From Anthoceros angustus (lineage: Eukaryota; Streptophyta; Anthocerotopsida; Anthocerotales; Anthocerotaceae), in contig VJWM01000220.1 in the NCBI GenBank assembly GCA_010909165.1, positions 242,998-306,997 on the forward strand: a stretch of 64,000 nt of DNA, written 5' to 3'. The translations under genes were made by a program, and so were the position numbers. Positions 53,900 through 64,000 of this stretch are shown here, piece by piece (within the stretch, counting starts at the first letter, position 1; each line of letters starts with the position of its first letter). The notes under the pieces were generated by a model. The model was not told the DNA's origin and searched no databases. It was given only the letters and a program-made list of their open reading frames with translations.

Positions 53900-55135
53900 T
53901 TTGTTCATTTTAAGGGCATTGCCTTAAAGCCCAAGTGGTTGCATTGAGTGCGGAAGGTTGAAGACTACGTTGGCGACCTTTTGGATGAGGTGACAAACCC
54001 TAGATGTTGTGTGGCGATCCACACCGTCGGATGGTGGGCCGGGGAATGATACTATTGAAGGCAGGCAAGCAATGGAGGAAGCGATAACTTTGGAGGACGA
54101 TATGGACCGCATCCGAATATGGCGGTGGTTCTTGACTCGATGTCGATGCAAGGCATGGATGAGTCGCCAGCCGCACTCTTCAATGACTATTGTCGATGCC
54201 GATGACCACTCCCTCCTTTAGCGGATGTTTGTTGCAATGTTCTTGATGATTAAAATGAGACTCCCTCTAATGCAGGATTGTTTTCATTGTGTTCCACCAC
54301 TTCAAAGTAAAAGTTTTCGGTTGTACTAAACATATGAAAATGGCAGCCCTCTAAACATTCTACAAAAATGCGCAGCCCGCACCCTCATGCTCCATTTCTA
54401 GGGTGTTCACTTGAAAGTGCGGCATTTATCAGTATGACCTCGGAAAGGGTGTGTGCATTATCAAAGTAGGGCTAATATCTTTGTTTTAGGTAAAGGTGTT
54501 CTTAATGACAAGGGTCTTTGTGTCGACGAAGGGGTTAGTATATTCCCCCTTCAAAATTATCGTGTTGTGTGCAGTTTAAGAGCGATTACGCACTTATTGC
54601 TTGAAATCAAGTTTCTTTGGTTAGTCGACAAGCATTTTAACATTATTTTGATGCGGATCGATGAACAATTGGTTTGTGAAGCACCGGGTGACGTATCGTG
54701 GACGTAAGTAATTTGCCTTACTCAACCCGTTCTTTGTTTTGCAGCGATCGTCTTATTCGGTCGGTTGTGTTGGCTGTCCACTATGATAAGTGTTACATTG
54801 GCTTTTTGGTCGGGATGAACTGGGTCCTGGAAGCATGCTTGTGCTGATTTTCAAATCCAGAAGGTACTTAATTGTTATTAGGTATTATCGTTTCTTACTT
54901 TGCTTTTACTTTTACTAATATTTATTTTGTCAACCCCTTGACAAGCAACTACGGGGCACCACATGCGCCACTCGACAAATTACTTCCACCATGGGGATCC
55001 GAGATATAGCGCTTGATTTGAACCACCAACTCTTTGGAGATGTAAAAAGTTGAAAGCGAAAATGATAGAATCGATGAATTAAGGCGGGGCAAGATTACGC
55101 AGAGAGAGCAATGACATATAAGCCGGGTGTGCGGC
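53900..55135. other. AT-rich region, no gene recognised
   Basis: Short frames at 54,009-54,221 and 54,453-54,707 show no known domain. The downstream GTAAGTAATTTGCC at about 54,705 could be a splice donor. The region resembles 43.4-46.6 kb in style: AT-rich with scattered short exon-like stretches. Confidence 0.25.
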
Positions 55136-55720
55136 ACCCGGTCTGTAGTTCCACGGACCTCGGCTCCCGCCTCGATGCGGTCGAGTTAGACCCGGCGTCT
55201 CGGCCCCGGTTCGGCGCTCCCTTGCCGAGAGGGCGGCAGCGTCGGTAGCGCGGCCTGACGGTCTCGGCCTCGGCCTCCGGCCATTCTCGGCCAGGCCCCT
55301 CCGTCCGTTCCTCTAATATCTTAGTGAGACACGGGCGGGTTCGGATTCCCTTCTTCTTCTTTCAGTGTCGCGGTGCCCGTGTCTCAAAGTCTTCGACGGA
55401 GGTCACCTCCTCCTCAAAAGCCTCGATTCGAAGACCCCAGGCTGGACATGTTGCGAGCCATGGGCCGGCCTGTCTCGCCTCACGCCGGACCACGAGGCCG
55501 GGCACTCCTCTCCTCTTCCAGGAGGCGCTCGGCTCGGCACAGCCAGGGAACCTCGTCCTCCTCCATCTCCGGTTGCATGGTCAGGGCATCGTGTCAGTCA
55601 CACGGCCGTAGCGATGTGGTAGCGGTGCGTCACGCCTCGCTCGCCGGCCCGATCACCAGTAGCGACCGATCACTACACCTCGTTCTTCAGCACCCCTTCA
55701 GCGTAGCGAGGTAGAGCAGG
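55136..55720. other. GC-rich segment, possible LTR or leader of unknown element
   Basis: GC content rises sharply at 55,136 (CACCCGGTCTG...) and remains high to about 55,700, with GGCCTCGGCCTCCGGCC-type low-complexity sequence at 55,262-55,285. No coding domain is recognised. It may be the upstream part of the coiled-coil locus that follows. Confidence 0.25.
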
Positions 55721-56139
55721 AAATTCCCACCAAAGAAAGAGGAAGACCGGGGTGAAAGACGGCCTCTAAAAAAGTGGGCGGACGCTGCCACTGGCCCAGA
55801 AACGGCGCCTCTAAAAATGAAAGCCAAACGGGCGTGGAGGAGTGGCGTAAGAGGAGGCGCGATCCGAGGACAATTTTGGTCGACTGGATGCGTATGATGA
55901 ATCAACTCGAGGGTTTAGGGTCGACCTGTGGCGGACCCCCCAAAGATGGGAAGAGATTTTCAAGGGACTCCACCGCAACAGAGGTGGATGCAACCGACTG
56001 GTGAGGTGCGCACTGCTGGGGAGGAAAGTTCGCAGTAGGGATGGCTCGCGGCCGCCAACAAGTGGATTTGCAGAGCCGACCACGCCGATGATCCGCCCAA
56101 GCATTTGTTGATTGTTTAGCTCCACCCGGCTCAAGTGTA

Positions 56140-56542
56140 AGGGCGAAAGAGGAAGTGGTGAAGGCCAGTTTGGATTGTAAGGAGGCCAAGCCAGAAGCAA
56201 TCGAGGAAGACAAGCGGAACCTAGAGGAAATAAGGGCCAAGATTCAAGAAGATTTGCAGGCCTGTGGAGAAGTTGCAAGCCATGACGAGCCAGCAGGAAG
56301 CACTCATGGCTCAAATTAAGGATGCCCACGAGACTAACCAGGAGATGCAGGGGAGTTGCGAGCCCAGGGAGGGAGGCGGCCTTAGTGGAAAAGGCCCATG
56401 TCAAGTGAGCGCAGAGCAACGGGAGCTTGATGAGGTACGGGCCGAGCTTGAAAAGACAAAGGAAGGGGAAGGCAGCGGTGACCACGCATCGGGTAGCGGA
56501 AGGAACTCACCGAACGGAAGTGAAGCAAAGCAACCGAGGTAG
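56140..56542 (+). pseudogene. Coiled-coil ORF, gag-like, broken
   Basis: From about 56,140 the plus strand encodes Lys/Glu-rich sequence in shifting frames, with an open frame at 56,264-56,542: 'MEKLQAMTSQQEALMAQIKD', then 'EQRELDEVRAELEKTKEGEG'. Heptad spacing of Leu/Met fits a coiled coil. The C-terminal end is Ser/Gly-rich. Such proteins occur in plant retroelement gag regions, but no zinc knuckle or Pol follows. Confidence 0.35.
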
Positions 56543-56831
56543 CCGAAACCTCACCTACCAAGGTTGTCGAATCTGGACGACGGCCGGGAGTCCATCATCG
56601 ATAGTTGAAGCCGCCATTCAAGCATCCAACCCCAAGGTGCATGTGGGCTGAGCGACAGACGCGACGTGACGCCCGAAGGACATGACCAGCAACTGTGTAG
56701 CCTACGGGAGGAGGGGGTGTAAGCACCTCAATTAAAAGCAGGGGTCCTATTATATTGCGGCACATGGATGAGGAAACTTATGTTCCTGGTCTATATGTGA
56801 ATGGAGAACGCGTGCTTAACTTCACTGTCCA

Positions 56832-57120
56832 CCCTACTAGAAAAGGGCACCCTATGTTACACTTTATGTTAAGATTTGGACCCCTGGATGTAACACTCAT
56901 GTTGCAATTTTGGGGGGTCATGTAACACTTTTGGGCCCCTTGTTACACTTTGGCTTGGAAACCATACCACGGCCGTTGTTGCAATCATGTTGCAATGGTG
57001 TTGCAATTATGTTAAGATGAAGTGAGAGGTGGTTTTGCCCTCTCTCAAAATTGCAACATGATTGCAACATCTAAAGTGTTACAAGAGAGGTCTTGTAACA
57101 CTTTTGGAGGCTTGGTACCG
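56832..57120 (+). mobile_element. CACTA-like transposon terminus with subterminal repeats
   Basis: CCCTACTAGAAAAGGGCA at 56,832 resembles CACTA terminal inverted repeats (CACTACTAGAAAAAGGGC type) with a changed first base. It is followed by many copies, in both orientations, of TGTAACACT (for example 56,889, 56,920 and 57,092) and of TTGCAAT/ATTGCAAC, the subterminal repeat pattern of CACTA elements. The opposite terminus was not found, so the extent is unknown. Confidence 0.4.
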
Positions 57121-57349
57121 AACCTCCTCCCCATCCACCATTGCCCTTTACTTTTGCCCTTTGAAATACCACGTTTTACTTGGTAGTTACCACCGATACG
57201 CCCTTCAATACGACCACATATAAATACTGTATCAATACATCCTTACTATACGCATGTAGTCTACGGTGATAAATGTAATGTATTATTCTAAGTGCTATAT
57301 GGCGTATTCAATTTCATATAAAATAAGTTTGTATATTATACATACGTGA

Positions 57350-60300
57350 CATAATGCATACATATTCATGGTACGATACTTTGTATTTACTATTTGTAAA
57401 TAGCGGCCCTTTATACCCCTACTTTATAGCATCATGCGGTTTGTCCTTCCCGTCAACAATAGCCATCGGCTTCCGCCATGGCGCCCAAGAAGATATTGTC
57501 CCCACCTATCACCTTATTGTGACGCATCACCGTGAGGTTATGCCCCTACAAGATTGTCAGGCGGAGGAGATTTGGTATGCGCTGGCTTATGCTTTTCTCG
57601 CCTCCATGTAAGGCACTTCCTACCCATCGTATGCCCCTAGAAACTTCCGCCTCTCGATTCGCAATTTTCTTCCCCCTCACGCTTGACAAGCTTTGCCACT
57701 TCCTCCGCTTCCTCCTCGCCTGCAGTACACTTGCACATACAAACCAGCATGGCGTCATGAGTTATCCGTTAATGGGTTTCCACAACAGCTGTCCATTTGC
57801 CTTACCTTCCCTCCCCTCCTCTTTCTTCCGCTGGACATTTTCCTCTTCCGTCCTCCTTCTTCCTGTCAGCCCGTGCCCTTGTCACTTGCCCACCGCCTCC
57901 TCTACTCCTCCTCCTTTTCCTCTTCGGCCTCCACCCTTTATCACGGTGGCATTGCCTCAACTGGGCTCCACTATGTGTGTCCATGCTCAGATCCGAGGCT
58001 GCAAGGTATGTGTCTGCACGAAATTAGGCACATCGTCCTCTTCAAGACTCGCCTCCTCGGCCCATGTTCTCTGCAGTCCCCCACGCTCCCCGGCCCCTCG
58101 CATTGGCCTTTGCCGATATCAAGCGCACTGCATGTTGCCCTCTTAGTCCTCCTTCATTCTCTCCCCTCGACATCGCCTCATGTGTTCGCGCCTTTTGCCG
58201 CCCACCATGGCCGCTGGGTGATCCACTCTGCCCGTCCTCCGCCGCCTCCTCCTAGTCCCCGCGATTTTTGTCCATAGTGCACACAAGTGTTTTTCCCGTG
58301 ACGTTCAGCCTCCGTGCTCCACCACCCGACCCCCGCCTCCACACACCTTGTTCCCGCCTCCATCCGGCCACTCCATCTCGATCCCAACGGCCTCCACCCT
58401 CCCATACATGGCCACTGCGGTCTGGGCACCCTCCACCTCTTTTCCATTATTTGCTTGCTGCCCACCGACATGCCTCGTGCCTCCATTGACCCCAATCCTG
58501 TGCATGCTTCCACCAACCTAGGCAATCGTGGTGTCGCGGCACCACAATATCCCACACTGCCACTGCTTCCCCTCCGCCTCCCTCCGCATGCTTCCTCAAG
58601 ACCGCCTCGTCTCCACTTCCCGCTCCTTGTTCATCGCCACCTTTCCCCATTCAAAGTCCTGTTGTCCCTCGCCTCCGGCCTCCTTCCTCCCAAGCCCCTT
58701 CCCATCCGCATTCCTTGATAGCCTCTCGTCGTCCATGTCACCACCTGCACCATCGTTGCCTCCCACCCCTTCCTTCCGTCCCTCGTAAAGGCCACCATAT
58801 CGGATCCATCTTCAATTCAATGTCGCAAAATGGTCATTTCCTTGTTCTCCTTGCAATAGCTGAACCTCTAGGATCTTTTCATACACTCCCTATCTTACTG
58901 AAGGAACTGGCACGTAACCCCACTATCGCCTTTCACGATTTCCACCCTTTCCTTCTAGCAATGCCACCACCGCCCCTCGAAAGGTTGCCTCCCCTTGTCT
59001 CCAAGCTTGAATGCCTGCCAGCATGCCAGGTGCACATGTGTTACCCGTTTGTCCACCATGCCCACTCATCTGGCCTGCAAACTTCAGAACGTGTGCACAC
59101 TTTGCCAGCGTCACTTGCCGTTAACGCGAGTCTGCGAAAACCCACCTCATCCAATAGAAATAGCTCTTCATCTATTTCCTTCACTTCCTGCACGCAGTGC
59201 TCCAACTCCGCATCCGTCAGGGCTGGGAGGTTCCACGTCTCAAAGTCGTCAAAATCAAGTTTGGGCTCGGCAGCCATGTGCCCCGCCTTACCTCTCGTGA
59301 CTGCCTTGACGAGGAGGCCGCTTCACATCAACGAATGGAGACCGCTGGGTGCGGTGGATGAGCGAGATAGCCCGAGGCCCCCTCATCCTCCCCACCAGAT
59401 CGTCGGCCGGGCCCGTCCGACTATGGTGTTCGCCTTCGTACGTGACTCTAGCAAGCTTCACCTCGCCATACTCCCCATCCTGCGAACGGTTGTCCACCAC
59501 CTGCCATCAAGGCAATGGCTTCCTCTCGGTGAAAGGTGCCAGCCATGAGTCCCTAGCCGAATTCAAGGCTGCTATTTTGAAAAAGCTTTGTTTGCACCGG
59601 GTTGTCATTTACTCCTCTTGGCGACGACAGTACATGCTACTTGCCCATAATCAACAATTTTCGACCACAACCTTGCAGACTTGGGAGCAAGTTTCATGTC
59701 CCATTGGTTATGTCACGTTACTCATGATGTATTATATTGCCCACATGGCGCACCGCTCTCAATGCCCATTAATCGCATTTTACCATTAATCATCGCCTTC
59801 CACCGACCAAAGATTGCCTTGTGCATCCGTGAGGGAGGAGACAATAGACTATAGCATGCAAACCAATCACCATACATGATTTATTCCACTTTCAGACGCT
59901 GCGTGACTCGGGTGACGCGGCACAAAGTGACTTACCATTCCGCCAAGGTATGGACAGGCAGTTTTATTGCGTGACAAAGATGGGAAGTACAAGTAGTGAT
60001 CAAGGATGAAGGACTTTCCCATCCCAATGTTTAATTACGAAGCATATGTCCCCACATTGTGAGGTATAAACCTCCGCTCACACGACGAGCCGTGCCCGAG
60101 GCAAGAGCCAAGGGACGATGGCCCTCCATAGTCCTTGATGGCCGAGAGGGAGAGCAACCTCCCATCCATCATCCTCGATGGCCATCGTCATGTGGAATTG
60201 CAGCCCTTGTCCTTAATGGCCATCGTCGGTTTCCACCACTGTGCAACAATAATGTGCACACACTACGCAATGATCCACAAATGACAGTCTGGAAGGCGGC

Positions 60301-61690
60301 GGTTTTGACTTATGGATTCCACAAACACTTTAGCAGCATGGACTTGTAGGTAGGCGAATAGGGCCAAAAAGTGTTCACATCCGCGCCTCACACCGAACCC
60401 CCAGCCATACCGTGTGTGGTCACAACACCATGCCCGCACCATGTGGAAGGAACCACCTCGCCACCGAACGGCAAGTCCCCACGAGGATAGCCACGAGATG
60501 CTCCACGCCATGAGGCGGTGACACCGCCTCCAACCTTTGCAAAGGATCCTTGATGGCCATCAACGATTTCTAGTTGTGCACCAAGATGGAGACATGAACA
60601 CACGCCTCGTGGTGCGAACTACCACTCCACGCCCATTTAGGTTTCCGACGGAAGCTAGCTCGATACGCCAACATGTCCGCCATACATGGCATAAGGTAGC
60701 AGGAGAGCGCCCGCAGTGGCATGTTCACTGAAAGAGCTCGCATGCGAGGATGACCAAGAGAAAGGTAGTAGCGTGAGGCAAGGTGGTGACATTTAAAGCG
60801 GACCACCACCTTCTACCCTCTTGTGCCCGACCACATCGGGTTGCGGATGAGAGGATCTTGAATTTCAAGCTTACATGTGACAAACCAAACATGGCGGCTT
60901 TGATGGTCGCCAATAACAAAGGATTGCTGGTAAATGCAATGAGTGTGAAGTGGCGCATAGAAAGGAGCGAATGCGTTTGTTTTCATGTCTCCTAAGGAAA
61001 TCCTTTGCGACGCCATAGTGACGCCGAGCCGTCACCCTAGCATGGTGCCGATGGCGTGAATACATTATACGCCTCGCCATGACGCATGATTGGTGGAATG
61101 GGAGTCTCGAACGATGGACATCATTATCTAGGAGAACGGAATTGGCATATATGGCAAATTCACACGGACGGTCCTTCATTCATGGCATAATGAAAGGGGC
61201 ATTTAGTTTGCTTGAATGGCTCTCACGTGCCACCCACCGTCCTTGCACAATGGTGTAGATGTTGATATAGATTATTAAAAAAGGAACATGGTCTCGTTCA
61301 AACGACCTTCGGACGTGGCATGTTTTCTTCCATGCCATGAGTTTTCAATTATTCTAATGGCTTGCACCCACCTTCCTGACCATGGTGGAGGGAGAATTTT
61401 ATTTGAGAGAAAGGGAACCATTCCTTGGTTCATGGCAAAAGTTAGATGGCCATGACCTTGTCATGGCATGGCACTTGGTCACGGCCACTCGTAAATCGCA
61501 AAACACTTGTCCTGGGTCAAAACCAAAAACCTGGGACTATATATGGCATGCATGGAGGAATGGCATACGTGACAAGGAGAGCCAGGTTTACTTCAGCACC
61601 ACATGAAGTAGCGCGCTGGGAAGGTGGCATGGCAAGGCAAGGAGCCAACAGAGGGCATGCCACGTAGTCCCCTTCTGATGGAAGCAAAGG
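57350..61690. other. Unassigned region with pyrimidine-rich plus strand
   Basis: From 57,690 to about 58,790 the plus strand is strongly C/T-rich, which keeps many frames open without protein-like content. A minus-strand frame at 59,041-59,277 ('LDFDDFETWNLPALTDAELE', then 'EVKEIDEELFLLDEVGFRR') looks like a genuine acidic protein piece of unknown family. 59,800-61,690 has only short frames. The motif GGCATGG/CCATGCC is frequent at 61,180-61,670. Confidence 0.3.
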
Positions 61691-61697
61691 ATGGTCC

Positions 61698-61760
61698 TAG
61701 CCAAGTGAGGTGGGCACGCCTGGAGAATGCGGATTCAAATCCGGAGAGGTGGATGATCCT
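61698..61760 (+). other. tRNA-like A/B box pair, shortened
   Basis: TAGCCAAGTGAGG at 61,699-61,711 resembles a tRNA A box and GGATTCAAATCC at 61,731-61,742 a B box. The offset is about ten bases shorter than in a tRNA, so the anticodon arm would be incomplete. It is a weak candidate for a tRNA pseudogene or SINE head, lying directly before the LTR fragment. Confidence 0.25.
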
Positions 61761-61789
61761 GGAGGCGCGAGACTTCCGAGGGGAGTAAC

Positions 61790-63917
61790 CTCCAACAAAG
61801 CAGCGGAGTTTCGGCTATGCTTTTGGTTAGGAAATAAGTAGGTTTCGCTTTTTTAGGATTGAAGGATAAGGCGGAAAAGGAGGAATAAATTGGGTAAGGC
61901 CGGACGAGGCTCCGAGTATACTCCTGACTGGAACAACGGACCCCTGCACACTATGGCAAGCTCCGACTACGCCGAGTAACGGATAAGTCCCAACCCACCT
62001 GTGTCAAAAAGGATAAGTACGCCAGTGAAAGTAACCTAGGAGCGAGGCGTGAGGACACGAGGCGGCGCCACGGACGGCCCCGAGTGGAGGTCGGGCATGC
62101 AGGTCAGACCGTAACTCGCGAGGCCGTTATAAGGTATTCACGCCTGGTCGCGCGGCGCGAAGGCCGCAGTAAGCCAAGCGTAGGGTCGAGTAAGCCATGC
62201 ACTCGCGCTACGGACAACGAAGAGGCGCCTTTAGCTTCCACAAGCGCTGCCAAGGAGGGAGGTCCACGGCAGCCTGCATACCCCTCACAGCCCTTGCGCC
62301 CGCAATCCGCCTCGCGCCTTTTGGGCGCCTTTTTAGAGCGTGGCGCATCAAGGTTGGAGCAACAACGCGGGCGAAGGAGGAACATCGTGCCGACTCGCCA
62401 GCAGCCAAGAGGAGGAGAAGGCAATGGCACCCAAAAGCCGAGAGTCTGGAGCCATGGACCGTGGAGCGCAACATTGTGCTATCCGGACTTCGGCCGGAGG
62501 AAGTGGGGAATTGGTGCAGAGTGGCATCCGGACGTGTTCCAAATGGTCCGGACCTTGACAACGCTAGTCCGGAGTTTGCCCGAAGATGTCAAGGCGATCA
62601 ACAAGGAGGTCCGATCCAAGAACCTCCGGAGGACTCGAGGCGATGGACCTTGAGGTCCCGAGGATGGCCTACAACCGCTCAAGGAGGAAGAAGGGGCGGT
62701 GCCGAGCCCCTTAAGGCGCGGGAAGATAGGGCCGCCAGCCGGCCGAGGCTCGAACGCGACAACCAACGGATGGTTGATATCCGATCCGCCGATGAGTAAG
62801 TAGCCCGGATCATTGTCCATTGAACTCGCCACCAAGGTGGATCACCTTGGTGATAACCTGGTATTCTCGCATGCGCCCAATGGGGAAGAGAGGACCGGGA
62901 AGGATTATCTTCCGGTTCGCCAGAGGCACGAAGCTAAGGAGCGAGAAGCCTCGCCATCGACACTCACCGATTCATGTATGGGGACATTTCGAGCTCTCAA
63001 GGAGGGAGAGCTTGAGCGCCCCAAGGGCCGGAGGCCCCGTAGAGCGTGCAAGGGCGCCTGAGGTGGGGGTCGCCCTTCAAGACCAAGCGACTGGAGGAGG
63101 ACGATCGAGGATTCCGACTCCATGCCTGAGCGAACCCCTCACCACCTGTGGAAGTTTGGGAGGCGATTCCCTTCCTCCTTTTGGTGCCCTCCGAGAGCAA
63201 GATGGAGGGAGATGCCGAGGGCTGGCCCGACCGGCGTAACAATGCCAACAACCACGACGGCCGAGCCGAGCTCAACGGGAGCCAAGAGGCGGAAGACGGT
63301 GCCGCCAACGCAAAGACCTAAGGTGCCAGACTTACCCCCGCCACGAGTGGCAAGAGGTCAAGAGGCTAAGGAGGGCGTAAAGGGACGTGGCCCAAGGAGT
63401 GGAGGTCACCGCAGCACCTCGAGCCGGCCCCTGCCCCCGGCTGTGAAGGGGCAAAAGAGCTTGCTCCCGACCCCTCACCTCCTCCGAGCCCTGTGAGAAA
63501 GAGGGCACAAAGGAGTTAGAGGCCAAGAGGGCCAAAGAGGGTGAGACTCGACCACCACTGTGACCCGAGGGTCCCGATTAGAACCGAGAACCCACCTCCC
63601 CGGATCGGGTATGGAGGTCCTTGGCGGATCGAGAAATGCCGGCCCCACTACGGACTTTGTGGGGCCTCACTGGGCCGTGGAAGAAACACGGCGAAGTCCG
63701 CTACATATGGACGGAATGCTTTGGGGTCTCGTGGTACAGGAGAAGACCTGTGAAGTGGAGGCCACCCGAGGAGGATGGTGGAACCCAAGAGCAAGTGAAG
63801 GCGCCGAGGCAAAGGAAAGGCGGAGTCCCTCGCCGATCGAGGAAGGGAAACGCCGGTGGAGCGAGGCCCGCGCGGTTCAAGCAGATCAAGGTTCTTCACC
63901 AGCAACAAAGCAAGCTC
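61790..63917 (+). repeat. Second copy of the giant LTR, 5' third only
   Basis: From about 61,800 the sequence follows 8455-10,580 base for base apart from small indels and few substitutions (for example AAATAAGTAGG(G)TTTCGC at the start). The match stops abruptly after AAGCAAGCTC at about 63,917, where the 3' LTR continues with its own sequence. No Pol precedes it. It is a truncated LTR or the start of another element interrupted at 63,917. Confidence 0.8.
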
Positions 63918-64000
63918 ACCTAAACAAATGCGTTTGAAGGCATTCGAAGTGGCTCGAAAAAGGGTGTCACCGGAAAAATTACTACTTTCCATCTAGCAAT
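63918..64000. other. Unassigned sequence after LTR break
   Basis: The last 83 bp (from ACCTAAACAAATGCG) do not match the LTR at 10,580 onward. Composition becomes less GC-rich. Nothing can be called. Confidence 0.3.

Noticed and set aside
57532..59548. Plus-strand frames of 194-277 codons rich in Pro, Leu, Ser and His.
   Set aside because: The C/T-rich strand lacks purine-rich stop codons, so frames stay open by composition; no motif or splice pattern supports coding.
61698..61760. A functional tRNA gene.
   Set aside because: The A-to-B box distance is about ten bases too short and no acceptor stem pairs by eye.

Overview
The window reads as nuclear DNA of a land plant, most likely a seed-free vascular plant (a fern or lycophyte). 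The evidence is plant Ty3/gypsy and Ty1/copia retroelements, a plant-specific DUF674 gene family with GT-AG introns, PLS-type pentatricopeptide (PPR) repeats with the long repetitive 'VNMYAKCGSLEDAQ' style seen in ferns, and nuclear copies of plastid ycf2 and mitochondrial cob. Species assignment is inference. Gene density is low and most sequence is repeat-derived.

Layout. (1) 1-15,007: one very large, broken Ty3/gypsy element: the end of the 5' LTR, a tRNA-Asp-like primer site, gag, a tandemly duplicated protease segment, RT, RNase H, a DD35E integrase, and a 3' LTR of about 6.6 kb with internal tandem duplications. (2) 15,700-20,540: the best protein-coding region, a divergent gene pair (TFIIA gamma on minus, DUF674 on plus) present twice in tandem; the second DUF674 copy is intact with one intron, the first carries a frameshift. 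(3) 20,700-24,200: a block that recurs at 40.55-41.87 kb, then a scrambled PPR locus with an inverted segment that makes a near-perfect 147-bp hairpin. (4) 24,890-39,570: many copies of an unclassified dispersed repeat ('family X'), three of which hold an intact single-exon ORF for a small protein with three predicted membrane helices. Interspersed are long palindromes, a joined ycf2/cob organelle insert, a 5'-truncated copia end, a 400-bp CCCTG array and antisense PPR fragments. (5) 39,690-41,870: more PPR pieces in convergent orientation and the second copy of the duplicated block. (6) 41,870-61,700: mostly unrecognised, with a degenerate intron-like multi-exon locus, a GC-rich minisatellite island, a SINE-like tRNA promoter, and a CACTA-like terminus. 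(7) 61,790-63,917: a second, truncated copy of the 5' part of the giant LTR.

How it fits together. Only the TFIIA gamma and DUF674 genes look like ordinary host genes; TFIIA gamma is a general transcription factor subunit and DUF674 has no established function. The most unusual candidate for an undescribed system is the family X repeat with its conserved membrane-protein ORF. The retroelement regions show divergence dominated by small insertions and deletions, many at homopolymers, so some frameshifts there could be assembly error rather than biology.
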